The notes: generated from the letters alone by a model not told the origin. DNA of 64,000 nt from Ferruginibacter sp050611725 (GCF_050611725.1 NZ_JBODJB010000001.1:248001-312000); one strand, 5' to 3'; positions 52,862-61,216 are shown, numbered from the stretch's first letter. Translations and numbers: made by a program.

Positions 52862-53113
52862 ATGACTCTAGAAATATTAACTCCAGAACGTAAGATTTTC
52901 AGCGGCGATGTTTACGGTGTTCAATTGCCGGGCATCAGCGGTTCATTTGAGGTATTGGATAAACATGCTCCGATGGTGAGTGCTTTAAAAGCAGGCAGCC
53001 TTAAAATCTTGAATGATAAAACTGCTACTACTTCATACAAAATACAAAGTGGTTTTGTAGAAGTGCTGAATAATAAGACCACTGTGCTTATTGAAGGAGC
53101 AGAAGAGAATTAA
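52862..53113 (+). CDS. atpC: F1-ATP synthase subunit epsilon (short form)
   Basis: 83 aa; only the N-terminal beta-sandwich of epsilon is present (LEILTPERKIFSGDVYGVQL, LDKHAPMVSALKAGSL, SGFVEVLNNKTTVLIEGAEE). The C-terminal helical hairpin, which inhibits ATP hydrolysis in other bacteria, is absent. This short form is usual in Bacteroidota. It follows atpD after 134 bp and is closed by a strong terminator. Confidence 0.95.
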   Translation: MTLEILTPERKIFSGDVYGVQLPGISGSFEVLDKHAPMVSALKAGSLKILNDKTATTSYKIQSGFVEVLNNKTTVLIEGAEEN

Positions 53114-53133
53114 TTATTTATAGATAATAAAAA

Positions 53134-53161
53134 AGCCCATACAAAATGTATGGGCTTTTTT
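53134..53161 (+). terminator. Rho-independent terminator of atpDC
   Basis: AGCCCATACA-AAA-TGTATGGGCT, a perfect 10 bp stem 20 bp after the atpC stop, followed by TTTTTTTAT on the plus strand and with an A-run before it, so it can act in both directions. Confidence 0.92.
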
Positions 53162-53226
53162 ATTTGTAAAAATTACAAAATCAATTTGTAACTTGGTAGT
53201 CCTCGTTCACCAAAAAAAATATTTAT

Positions 53227-53736
53227 ATGTTATCTAAAAAAATACTCGAAGCGCTTAATAAACAAGTTTTAATGGAAGCACAGTCTTCACAAGCTTATTT
53301 AGGAATGGCTAGCTGGGCCGAGATTCAGCCCGGATTAGATGGTGTTGCCGCATTTTTTTTCAAACATAGTGACGAAGAACGTATGCATATGTTGAAACTG
53401 ATACACTTCATCAACGAACGTGGTGGTTTTGCTGTTATCCCTGCTCTACAACAACCGGCTCTAACATTCGTTTCATTGAAGAAAGCTTTTGAAGAACTAT
53501 TAAAGCATGAACTGGCAGTAAGTGAAAGCATCAACGATCTGGTAGATATTTCTTTACAGGAAAAAGACTATGCTACACATAATTTTCTTCAATGGTATGT
53601 AATGGAACAAATGGAAGAAGAAAAGTTAGCGATGGATTGCAATGCTAAATTAGAAATGATCGGCGATGATAGAAGTGGCTTGTATTTGTTCGATAGAGAT
53701 ATTATGAGTATGGGTGCCGGTGGTGGAAGAAAATAA
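53227..53736 (+). CDS. Ferritin
   Basis: 169-aa non-haem ferritin for iron storage in a 24-mer. Ferroxidase ligands are recognisable: Glu in NKQVLMEAQSSQAYL (about E17), HSDEERMHM with E50 and H53 region, and EKDYATHNFLQWYVMEQMEEEKL. The protein matches the FtnA length. It is probably monocistronic, downstream of the atpDC terminator. Confidence 0.95.
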   Translation: MLSKKILEALNKQVLMEAQSSQAYLGMASWAEIQPGLDGVAAFFFKHSDEERMHMLKLIHFINERGGFAVIPALQQPALTFVSLKKAFEELLKHELAVSESINDLVDISLQEKDYATHNFLQWYVMEQMEEEKLAMDCNAKLEMIGDDRSGLYLFDRDIMSMGAGGGRK

Positions 53737-53765
53737 TCCAAACTGATGTGCTCCGATGTTTTAAC

Positions 53766-53773
53766 TATCTTTG
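53766..53773 (+). promoter_or_regulatory. -7 box TATCTTTG adjoining the DUF983 gene start
   Basis: Six bases (TGTTAG) separate the box from the ATG at 53780, another predicted leaderless or near-leaderless transcript. Confidence 0.5.
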
Positions 53774-53779
53774 TGTTAG

Positions 53780-54214
53780 ATGAAAAAAGCTCCCAATTAT
53801 TTTTTAAGCATATTCAAAATGAAATGTCCTCGTTGCCGCCGTGGACCTATGTTTAAAGATGCTAACCCGTATAAAAAACTAAAGCTATCTCACATTTTTG
53901 ATATGCCTGAAACTTGTCCAACCTGCAATCAAAAATATGATCTTGAAACAGGCTTTTGGTATGGAACCGGATATGTTAGTTATGCTTTGGCTGTGGCTGT
54001 ATCTGTAACAACCTTTATAGCATCGTTGGTTTTGTTTGGAGTAAATTTTAACGACAATAGTATTTTTTGGTGGCTTACAGCAAATTGTATTTTACTTGTA
54101 CTTATTCAACCTTGGCTAATGCGTTTAAGTAGAGTAATCTATTTATACTTTTTTGTAAAGTATGATGCAGATTATGAGCATCATAAACCGAAGGAGTTTG
54201 ATCATCATCAATAA
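53780..54214 (+). CDS. DUF983 membrane protein
   Basis: 144 aa. An N-terminal zinc-ribbon-like CPRCRRGPMF (about 15-24) and CPTCNQKYDLETGFWYGTGY (second Cys pair, about 48-51) are followed by two membrane helices (about 68-92 and 98-116). This is the DUF983 pattern. Function unknown. It converges with the DUF2721 gene (2 bp between the stops). Confidence 0.88.
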   Translation: MKKAPNYFLSIFKMKCPRCRRGPMFKDANPYKKLKLSHIFDMPETCPTCNQKYDLETGFWYGTGYVSYALAVAVSVTTFIASLVLFGVNFNDNSIFWWLTANCILLVLIQPWLMRLSRVIYLYFFVKYDADYEHHKPKEFDHHQ

Positions 54215-54216
54215 AA

Positions 54217-54660
54217 TTACTCCTGCTGTCTGAAAATATCGGTAAAAATATTTTCCTTTGAAAGTTCTTCAATATCACTTAACTCAAGATCAATAGCACG
54301 GGTACTTTTATTTATTTCTATCAATGAAAGTGAAATAGATATAAATAGCAAAATGAGGCTTGTTGCAAAAATAAAATGTGCTGCTTCTATCCAGTTTCTG
54401 AAAATAGTATACATACACAACACACACAATAAAAAGCTGATCACACTCAACATCTGCATGTAACGGATCAAATTTAATCGGCTTCTTAAATTTTTTATTT
54501 GCCCTAAGATATTTCTTTCATTAGGTTTACCACTTACATATTCTTCATGGAGTTTTCTTACCCTACCGGCCACAGCCAAAAAACGATTGGTATATGCCAG
54601 CATCAACAAAGTAATTGCCGGAAAAAGTAAAGCTGGAGTATTAATTGAAATTTCTAACAT
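54217..54660 (-). CDS. DUF2721 membrane protein
   Basis: 147 aa with three hydrophobic helices (about 8-30, 66-86 and 92-113). The PALLFPAITLLMLAYTNRFL opening, RVRKLH and the SRAIDLELSDIE tail fit DUF2721. No function is known. It starts 23 bp after the PAP2 phosphatase gene, likely co-transcribed. Confidence 0.8.
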   Translation of the reverse strand: MLEISINTPALLFPAITLLMLAYTNRFLAVAGRVRKLHEEYVSGKPNERNILGQIKNLRSRLNLIRYMQMLSVISFLLCVLCMYTIFRNWIEAAHFIFATSLILLFISISLSLIEINKSTRAIDLELSDIEELSKENIFTDIFRQQE

Positions 54661-54683
54661 GTTTTAAAGTTATTAAGAAAAAC

Positions 54684-55319
54684 TTACAAGCTAACTGTTT
54701 GATGAGATGATTTATTTCTCTTAGCAACTTTTCTATCGTGCCATTTTTGTATTTTATAACTTAAAAAGGCACTACCTGCCCCTACTAATGCTCCGGCTAA
54801 AACATCGCTTGGATAATGTACTCCCTGATACATACGAGCCCAGCCAACGCTTACTGCATAAAGACAAGAAGGTGCTATTACATACCATTCCGGATAACGA
54901 AAACATAATGAGGCCGCAGTATTGAATGCCGCAGACGTATGACCCGATGGAAATGACATACCTCCACTCTCATCATCCCGTTTTATAATAAAAGAATATT
55001 CCTCAAAGGGCCTGTTTCTATCTAAAACCTTTTTTGTGCCTTGCGTAATAATGGCGGAGGTAAGATATCCACCAAACATATATAACGCATCTTTCTGTAG
55101 TTTTTTATCATGCCTTATCAAACCTATTGCTAAAGTTGTGACCGGCGTTCCAACACTCATTACTGTAACCGACGAAGCACAGAGTTCAAGATATTTATTC
55201 TTAAATGTAGTTTCCTTTTTATTGATTGTCTTTAATATATCAACATCCAGATTTTGAGCCTTTATATTAACTGAAAAAAAGAAAGGTCCAAAGATCATTA
55301 AGCCGATTCGTAAATTCAT
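54684..55319 (-). CDS. PAP2-family phosphatase
   Basis: 211-aa exported or membrane-bound phosphatase. The three PAP2 motifs are KKVLDRNRPF (K-x6-RP), PSGHTSAAF and ARMYQGVHYPSDVLAG (R-x5-H-x3-D). It has a signal-like N-terminus and two or three weak helices, and could be periplasmic. Substrates might be undecaprenyl pyrophosphate or lipid phosphates. It follows the TonB receptor region on the same strand. Confidence 0.92.
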   Translation of the reverse strand: MNLRIGLMIFGPFFFSVNIKAQNLDVDILKTINKKETTFKNKYLELCASSVTVMSVGTPVTTLAIGLIRHDKKLQKDALYMFGGYLTSAIITQGTKKVLDRNRPFEEYSFIIKRDDESGGMSFPSGHTSAAFNTAASLCFRYPEWYVIAPSCLYAVSVGWARMYQGVHYPSDVLAGALVGAGSAFLSYKIQKWHDRKVAKRNKSSHQTVSL

Positions 55320-55364
55320 AAGAATATTTTTATGTTAGATGCACCATTATACTTTTTAGTTGGG

Positions 55365-57773
55365 TCAACGACCTGCGTTTAACGAAAAATTCAATGGTAC
55401 ATTTAATTTGATAGTGAAATTTCTACCCATATTAAAAACCCCTGTTCTTCCTGTACTCATATTTTCAGCAGCATATTTTAATCTGCTTAAATGATTTTGA
55501 TAGGCTACATCTGTTATATTCGTAGCTATAAGATGTACACTAAAAAATGTATTCCCCTTTTTAGATACTATATCAGCCCCTAACCCTGCATTCAGTAACG
55601 TATATCCTGATGTTGCGGTTTCTGTATTATATGCTTTAAAAATGTTGTGTTGTTTAAACGTATTATCTATTTCAAATTTTACATATCCATTACTGATATG
55701 ATTTCTTATTTTTTTAATATTCCCTCTAAATTCTGTTATTAATCTTGGAGCAGGAATAAACGGTAGAAATTTATTACCTTCTATTGACTGTTTCAATCTC
55801 CCTGTAACAAACGAGAATGTATTTTCAATATGCAGCCAATCCAAAGGATGAGGATGAAAATCAACAGTTGCTTCAATACCAGTTAAGGAGGCTTTAGTTT
55901 GTTCAAATTGAAATGCTGTCAGATCCTGCCCGTCCACATTAATGAGTGAATCAGTTCCACCCGTATTCTGTAGTTTTCTATATAGAATAAAATTACTGAA
56001 ATTATTATAGAAGACAGACAAATCAAAAGACACATGTTCTGTATTGAAATCAAACCCAGCATCAATTTGCGTACTGACTTCGCTCTTTAAATCTGAATTA
56101 CCATATTCATATCTGGTTGTTCCTTCATGTGCACCATTAGAAGCAAGTTCCGGAATGCTCGGTGCTCTGAAGCCTCTTGCAATATTCAATTTAACATTCA
56201 GGTTATGGCTTATTTGAGCAGCTATACCAAGGCTTCCTGAAAAATTAGCAAATGATCTTTTTATTGCAGGGCCTTTCACATCCAAACCATTCATCAGATC
56301 GCTTGTATGAATATTACGGGTATCATACCTTGCACCACCGCTCAATGTTATTTTTTTGATCGTTTTCCTAGTGTACACATATCCGCCAACATCAAACAGG
56401 TCGTAATCAGGAATCAGCTGTTCCAACCCTTTATTGGTATTTGTTTGATGCATTCCGTTAATACCAATAGAAGTTTTCCAACCTTTCATTTCTTGTAAAT
56501 GAAGTTGTGCAGCATAAGTGATCGTTTTCAGATCAAAGAACAACTCTCTTTCATTCAAATCATCTACGTTGCCAAACTCTTTCCGCTGGTTATGCTGGTA
56601 TCCAACGTTAATGGATAGACGTTGTTTTCCCAACTTAAAACTATTGTCTGTTGCAATTTTAAAATGCTGAATGTTTTGATAAGGCACCAAAGGAATCCGA
56701 CTTTTAAAATCTGCTTCCGTTGCTCTCTCTTCCCCTCCACCTGCAACAGGCTTTATAAAATAGCCATCATTATCCCTGTCTCCTTCTATCAGGCCGGCCT
56801 TTAAGTTAAACTTACTCAACAACAAATGACTATAGCCCCAGTTTCCATTATAGCCAACATAACCGCCAAAATTTTTCTGAGAAAACTTTGAATTAAAAAC
56901 GCTTCCGTCATATTTATTTTTATAATCTTCAGCACTTACTACAGAGGTATACACATTCCAGTTCAAGTTGTTTCTATTTCCTGCCAAACTAATATTGTTC
57001 GTTGTGGATCTGTTGTTGGTTTGATATCCGGAAAAGATATTTCCTTTTAAGGTATTGTTTGCAACCGGTACATTGGTGATGATATTGATAACTCCGGCAG
57101 TTGCATCACTACCGTAGATCAAAGATGCAGGGCCTTTAAGAATCTCTACTTTATTTACACTTGCTTCATCTATTTCAATACCATGCTCATCACCCCATTG
57201 CTGCCCTTCCTGCCTCACTCCATCATTGATCGTTAAAACCCTATTGTAACCAAGTCCACGAATAACAGGTTTTGAAATTGCCGGCCCTGTTGATAAAGTT
57301 GACACTCCCGGTTTTTTTGCCAATGCATCAATAATGTTTGTAGCATTGTTTTGCAATAATTCTTCTTTATTTAAAACAGCTACCTGAAAAGGCACTTTTT
57401 TTAATTGTGTTGCACCTGTGGTTCCGGTAACAATTACCGTATTACTTTCTACAACAGTATGACTTAAAACATATTCCTTTTTTGTTTCACCAATTATGTC
57501 AACATACTCCGAAATCGTGTTATATCCAACATGTGTTATTTCTATCAAATGTTTTCCCTCCGGTATATTATTTATAACAATCTCTCCATTAGCATTTGTA
57601 ATGCCTCCAACTTTTACATCAGAAAAATATACAGACACCCCTTCAATAGGATTACCTGTCAACGCATCTTTGATCGTTGCAATAAAAGAGCCTTTTAAAA
57701 TATTACCGGCCGATGCGGTAATAGTTAAAATCATACATAACGCTATTGCAGCAGCAACTTTAAATAATTTCAT
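55365..57773 (-). CDS. TonB-dependent outer-membrane receptor with carboxypeptidase-like N-terminal domain
   Basis: 802 aa. A signal peptide (about 1-22) leads to a carboxypeptidase D regulatory-like domain (about 27-110: ATIKDALTGNPIEGVSVYFS, VGYNTISEYVDI). A plug domain follows (about 120-235: NNATNIIDALAKKPGVSTLS, VEILKGPASLIYGSDATAGV), then a 22-strand barrel ending VPLNFSLNAGR. The plug contains DGVRQEGQQWGDEHGIEIDE, a His/Glu-rich loop that could suit metal-complex uptake. The substrate is not clear. Two operator-like repeats overlap its promoter. Confidence 0.9.
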   Translation of the reverse strand: MKLFKVAAAIALCMILTITASAGNILKGSFIATIKDALTGNPIEGVSVYFSDVKVGGITNANGEIVINNIPEGKHLIEITHVGYNTISEYVDIIGETKKEYVLSHTVVESNTVIVTGTTGATQLKKVPFQVAVLNKEELLQNNATNIIDALAKKPGVSTLSTGPAISKPVIRGLGYNRVLTINDGVRQEGQQWGDEHGIEIDEASVNKVEILKGPASLIYGSDATAGVINIITNVPVANNTLKGNIFSGYQTNNRSTTNNISLAGNRNNLNWNVYTSVVSAEDYKNKYDGSVFNSKFSQKNFGGYVGYNGNWGYSHLLLSKFNLKAGLIEGDRDNDGYFIKPVAGGGEERATEADFKSRIPLVPYQNIQHFKIATDNSFKLGKQRLSINVGYQHNQRKEFGNVDDLNERELFFDLKTITYAAQLHLQEMKGWKTSIGINGMHQTNTNKGLEQLIPDYDLFDVGGYVYTRKTIKKITLSGGARYDTRNIHTSDLMNGLDVKGPAIKRSFANFSGSLGIAAQISHNLNVKLNIARGFRAPSIPELASNGAHEGTTRYEYGNSDLKSEVSTQIDAGFDFNTEHVSFDLSVFYNNFSNFILYRKLQNTGGTDSLINVDGQDLTAFQFEQTKASLTGIEATVDFHPHPLDWLHIENTFSFVTGRLKQSIEGNKFLPFIPAPRLITEFRGNIKKIRNHISNGYVKFEIDNTFKQHNIFKAYNTETATSGYTLLNAGLGADIVSKKGNTFFSVHLIATNITDVAYQNHLSRLKYAAENMSTGRTGVFNMGRNFTIKLNVPLNFSLNAGR

Positions 57774-57790
57774 AAAATATCATAATTTGA

Positions 57791-57834
57791 AACAATGTTG
57801 CAAATATATAAATATTCAACAATGTTGCAAATAT
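57791..57834. promoter_or_regulatory. Duplicated near-palindromic operator upstream of the TonB receptor gene
   Basis: AACAATGTTGCAAATAT occurs twice, at 57791-57807 and 57818-57834, a 17 bp perfect direct repeat with a 27 bp period. Each contains the inverted core CAACA/TGTTG. On the coding strand each reads ATATTTGCAACATTGTT. They end 18 bp from the ATG, overlapping the expected promoter. Their form suits a Fur/Zur-type metalloregulator. Confidence 0.6.
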
Positions 57835-57842
57835 CTTTCTTA

Positions 57843-57874
57843 AAATAAAAAAACTCCACAGTAAAATGGAGTTT
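57843..57874 (-). terminator. Rho-independent terminator after thiolase gene
   Basis: On the minus strand AAACTCCA-TTTTACTG-TGGAGTTT followed by further T residues (TTTTATTTT), 19 bp after the stop. Confidence 0.85.
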
Positions 57875-57892
57875 AACCAGTCGTTAAGTATC

Positions 57893-59071
57893 CTATTCAA
57901 TATTTTCAATGATTCCGGCAATTCCTTGTCCACCACCAACACAGGCCGTAACAATTCCGTATTTCTTTTTCAATCGTTTCATGTCATTCAATAACTGTAT
58001 AGTGAGTTTTGTACCGGTGCAACCAAGTGGATGCCCCAGTGCAATTGCTCCGCCATTTATATTTACAATATCAGTATTCAAATTTAATTCACGAATCACA
58101 GCTAATGCTTGCGATGCAAACGCCTCGTTCAATTCTATCAGATCTATATCTGCTAAATTCATTGCTGCTTGTTTTAAAACTTTTGGTACTGCTTCTATAG
58201 GCCCCACCCCCATGATACGTGGATGGACACCAGCACTTGCACAATTCACCAAACGACCGATCGGTTTTAACCCTAGTGTTTTTATCATTCTTTCACTCAT
58301 TACTATAACAAAAGCTGCGCCATCACTTGTTTGCGAAGAATTTCCTGCAGTTATACTTCCTCCCATTGCAAAAGCAGGTTTTAATTTTGCTAACCCATCA
58401 ATACTGGTATCTGCTCTTACGCCCTCATCTGTATCGACTGTAAAATTTCTTTTTTGTTTTTTCCCTTTTTCATCCAAATAAACTTCTTCTACATTAATCG
58501 GCATAATACCACTCTTGAAATATCCCTCCTTAATTGCATGGCCTGCTTTTGAATGGCTATTATAACTAAACAGATCCTGATCCTCCCTACTAACGTTGAA
58601 TTCTTTTGCTACTGCTTCGGCAGTTAAGCCCATGCTTAAATAAAAATCAGGTTCATCTTTTGCAATAGAATAAGATGGCGAAGTTTTCCAACCCGCTGTT
58701 GGCACCATACTCATACTTTCCACTCCGCCTGCAATGATACATTCAGCCATACCCGTTCTGATCTTAGCTGTTGCCATTGCAATGCTTTCTAATCCGCTGG
58801 CACAATATCTGTTGATGGTAATTCCAGGAGCATGAATGCCTACTGCTTTCGCAGAGATCATTCTACCCACTTGTAAGCCTTGCTCTGCTTCAGGTACAGC
58901 ATTACCAACGATCACATCATCTACCAATTTCACATCTAATTGCGGCACACTTGCCAACAAACCTTTTATTACATCAATGGCGAGATCATCAGGTCGTGTA
59001 AATCTGAAACCACCTTTCTTGCTTTTTGTTACAGCTGTTCTATAACCTGCTACTATGTATGCTTCTTGCAT
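57893..59071 (-). CDS. Thiolase (acetyl-CoA C-acyltransferase)
   Basis: 392 aa from ATG 59071 (MQEAYIVAGYRTAVTKSKKG). The nucleophile Cys lies in NRYCASGLESIAMA (about residue 91), the catalytic His in GGAIALGHPLGCTGTKL and the second Cys in ACVGGGQGIA. This is the fatty-acid beta-oxidation / acetoacetyl-CoA thiolase fold. I reject the 35-residue longer frame, because those codons come from a word repeat in the spacer (near 59085-59150) and are not conserved. Confidence 0.93.
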   Translation of the reverse strand: MQEAYIVAGYRTAVTKSKKGGFRFTRPDDLAIDVIKGLLASVPQLDVKLVDDVIVGNAVPEAEQGLQVGRMISAKAVGIHAPGITINRYCASGLESIAMATAKIRTGMAECIIAGGVESMSMVPTAGWKTSPSYSIAKDEPDFYLSMGLTAEAVAKEFNVSREDQDLFSYNSHSKAGHAIKEGYFKSGIMPINVEEVYLDEKGKKQKRNFTVDTDEGVRADTSIDGLAKLKPAFAMGGSITAGNSSQTSDGAAFVIVMSERMIKTLGLKPIGRLVNCASAGVHPRIMGVGPIEAVPKVLKQAAMNLADIDLIELNEAFASQALAVIRELNLNTDIVNINGGAIALGHPLGCTGTKLTIQLLNDMKRLKKKYGIVTACVGGGQGIAGIIENIE

Positions 59072-59090
59072 GGGAAAATAGTTCATTGTT

Positions 59091-59148
59091 AATGGTTCAT
59101 AGTTGGCCGGTATTAGCAAAAAATAATTATTATCAACTATGAACCATT
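59091..59148. repeat. Inverted ATGGTTCATAGTT word pair in the thiolase/pyrD spacer
   Basis: AATGGTTCATAGTT (59091-59104) and its perfect reverse complement AACTATGAACCATT (59135-59148) are separated by 30 bp. Related words occur at the ubiE/engB junction (near 29825). Confidence 0.6.
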
Positions 59149-59233
59149 TGCTAATTACCAATAGTTGTTTATGCAACTTTCTATATCAAAGTTATAATTT
59201 CTACTTGAAAACAAAAAACTGAAAACTGTGACT

Positions 59234-59241
59234 TAATTTTG
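59234..59241 (+). promoter_or_regulatory. -7 box TAATTTTG 7 bp before the pyrD ATG
   Basis: The box is followed by CGCCACC and the ATG at 59249. No clear -33 TTTG lies at the usual distance. Confidence 0.45.
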
Positions 59242-59248
59242 CGCCACC

Positions 59249-60286
59249 ATGTACAATCTAATACGTTCTTTCTTATTCCTGTTTGACGCCGAAAAGGTGC
59301 ATTATTTTTCGATGAACAGCTTGAAAGTTTTATGTAAAGTTCCTTTTATAAAAAAATGGATAGCCGCAAGCTACAGGCCGAAAAGAAGAGAACAATATTC
59401 AATATTCAATATTAAATTTTCCAATAAAGTAGGCCTAGGGGCCGGGTTTGATAAAAATGCAAAATACCTGAATGAACTGGAAGCATTAGGTTTTGGTTTT
59501 GTAGAGATTGGTACAGTTACGCCACTGCCACAGGATGGCAATCCTAAACCAAGATTATTCCGTTTACCGAAAGATAAAGCGATCATTAACAGAATGGGAT
59601 TCAATAATGATGGAATGGATGTTGTGGCGGATAGATTGAAAAGTTGGAAAGATCGACCACAGACCGAAGACCACGGAAGACTGATCATTGGCGGAAATAT
59701 TGGTAAAAATAAAATCACACCAAATGAAGATGCATGGCTTGATTATGAAAAGTGTTTTTTAACGCTATATAATTATGTAGATTATTTTGTGGTGAATGTT
59801 AGCAGTCCGAATACGCCGGGCTTAAGAGAATTACAAGATAAAGATTCACTAAGAAAAATCCTTACAAATCTCCAAAACCTAAACTTTAAACTCCTAAACC
59901 CTAAGCCCATTCTCTTAAAAATAGCTCCGGATCTTACTTTAACACAGATCGATGATGTAATTGATCTTGCAATGGAAATTAAATTAGATGGACTGGTAGC
60001 AACAAATACAACCATTAGTAGAGATGGGCTTAGTAGCGAATCAAACGATGTGAGTAAAGAAGCAGGCGGGTTAAGCGGAGCTCCATTAAAACAAAGAAGT
60101 ACAGAAATCGTAAAATATATCTCCGATAAAACAAATGGCAAATTGCCTGTTATAGCCAGTGGCGGTATCCTCACCGGAACCGATGCCAAAGAAAAAATAG
60201 ATGCAGGTGCCTCGTTAATACAAGTCTGGACGGGATTCATTTACCAAGGCCCTGCCATAGTAAAAAATATTTGCTCAAAAATTTAA
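59249..60286 (+). CDS. pyrD: Dihydroorotate dehydrogenase (quinone), class 2
   Basis: Membrane-associated FMN enzyme oxidising dihydroorotate to orotate. It has an N-terminal membrane-association helix region (MYNLIRSFLFLFDAEKVHYF), then VGLGAGFDKNAKYL, the FMN/substrate motif NRMGFNNDGMDVV, NVSSPNTPGLRELQ (the catalytic Ser), KIAPDLT, and VIASGGILTGTDA with the terminal QVWTGFIYQGP. 345 aa. A loop at residues about 132-147 (KDRPQTEDHGR) is encoded by a GACCACAGACC word repeat. Another linker near 207-220 (LQNLNFKLLNPKP) is encoded by CTAAAC-type words. Confidence 0.96.
   Translation: MYNLIRSFLFLFDAEKVHYFSMNSLKVLCKVPFIKKWIAASYRPKRREQYSIFNIKFSNKVGLGAGFDKNAKYLNELEALGFGFVEIGTVTPLPQDGNPKPRLFRLPKDKAIINRMGFNNDGMDVVADRLKSWKDRPQTEDHGRLIIGGNIGKNKITPNEDAWLDYEKCFLTLYNYVDYFVVNVSSPNTPGLRELQDKDSLRKILTNLQNLNFKLLNPKPILLKIAPDLTLTQIDDVIDLAMEIKLDGLVATNTTISRDGLSSESNDVSKEAGGLSGAPLKQRSTEIVKYISDKTNGKLPVIASGGILTGTDAKEKIDAGASLIQVWTGFIYQGPAIVKNICSKI
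59654..59683. repeat. GACCACAGACC word inside pyrD
   Basis: CGACCACAGACCGAAGACCA and then CGGAAGACT lies in the pyrD sense strand, translated RPQTEDHGR in the loop before IIGGNIGKNK. It shares an 11 bp core with the pdhC and rsmE copies. Confidence 0.6.
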
Positions 60287-60362
60287 TTGAACACTTGCAA
60301 CCCTATAGATAAAAATTTTATCTATTTAGTGCAAACATTTTGTAACACTAAATTAAATTTTT

Positions 60363-60602
60363 ATGAGTGAAGAAATTAAAAATGAAAATGCTCCACAAGA
60401 AAAAGGATTTTTCGATAAAATGAAGGATACTTTTGAAGACCTGAAAGACAAAGCAGAAGAAGTTTACGAAAAAATAGAAGATAAGGTTGAAGATGCCTGG
60501 GATGCTACAAAAGAAAAAGCCGGCGAATTGAAAGAAAAGATCGCTGATAAGATAGATGATATTACAGGCGAAGTTGGCACGGAGGGAGCAGTAAAAAAAT
60601 AA
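60363..60602 (+). CDS. Small amphipathic helical protein (79 aa)
   Basis: Extremely charged, with 11-residue-like periodicity (KDTFEDLKDKAEEVYEKIED, KVEDAWDATKEKAGELKEKI), as in LEA or CsbD/YtxH-like stress proteins. No signal peptide. Not assignable to a family with certainty. The preceding spacer (60287-60362) is short. A related protein follows at 60875, so the two may be diverged duplicates. Confidence 0.75.
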   Translation: MSEEIKNENAPQEKGFFDKMKDTFEDLKDKAEEVYEKIEDKVEDAWDATKEKAGELKEKIADKIDDITGEVGTEGAVKK

Positions 60603-60874
60603 TCTTCATATGCTGTTTAATACCATATGATGTATTCCGCTAAAACATCCGTAGTTGAATCAATTATTATCTCAAAAAACCAATTCATTGGCACATTATA
60701 GTGCAAATAAAGCTAATGTAGGCGTGTTTTGCAGAAGAATTTGAATTCCGTTGCTTTTTTAGGATATTTTTCGCTTGCAAGAAATATGTTAAAGTTCTGA
60801 TTTTATTTGCAACAATTGGTTTGATTATTGCGTCTTATGAATAGACGATTAATTTTTAATCAAAATTTTATACG
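60603..60874. other. 272 bp spacer between two small helical proteins
   Basis: No gene is visible. CGTCT-TATGAAT-AGACG (60831-60847) could fold into a small hairpin 25 bp before the second gene. Otherwise nothing is recognised. Confidence 0.4.
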
Positions 60875-61114
60875 ATGAGTGAGAGTATAAAATATGAAAT
60901 TGTTTTAGAACAACTAAAACACAGATTAGAAGTATTAAAGGATAAAACTGAAGAAGCTTTAAAGAAAATGGGAGGCAATACCGGAGGAATATATTACAGA
61001 ATTGAAGGTAAGATTCAAGGCTCCCAAAGTACAGCAAAACAAAAATCAGTCAGTCTAAAAGAAAAGATCAGTAATAAAATAGATGATCTAAAAAAAAGGG
61101 CGACCAAAAAATAG
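60875..61114 (+). CDS. Small helical protein related to its upstream neighbour (79 aa)
   Basis: Highly charged (LEQLKHRLEVLKDKTEEALK), a glycine-rich turn (GGNTGGIYYRIEGKIQGS), then KEKISNKIDDLKKRATKK, whose end resembles KEKIADKIDDITG of the 60363 gene. It has the same length, 79 aa. Function unknown; a stress-related soluble protein is possible. Followed by a strong terminator. Confidence 0.7.
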   Translation: MSESIKYEIVLEQLKHRLEVLKDKTEEALKKMGGNTGGIYYRIEGKIQGSQSTAKQKSVSLKEKISNKIDDLKKRATKK

Positions 61115-61136
61115 TCAGTGATATCCTCAAAAGCTT

Positions 61137-61166
61137 AAAGCGATAGGTAACCCTATCGCTTTTTTC
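61137..61166 (+). terminator. Rho-independent terminator
   Basis: AAAGCGATAGG-TAAC-CCTATCGCTTT followed by TTTC, an 11 bp stem 23 bp after the stop of the helical protein gene. Confidence 0.9.
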
Positions 61167-61216
61167 TTAGAGTTGCTGACTACAATATATATTTGCATCA
61201 AATTATTATCTTCACA

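Noticed and set aside
59072..59176. N-terminal extension of the thiolase (35 residues)
   Set aside because: The codons derive from the ATGGTTCATAGTT word repeat, and the conserved thiolase start is MQEAYIVAGYRTA.
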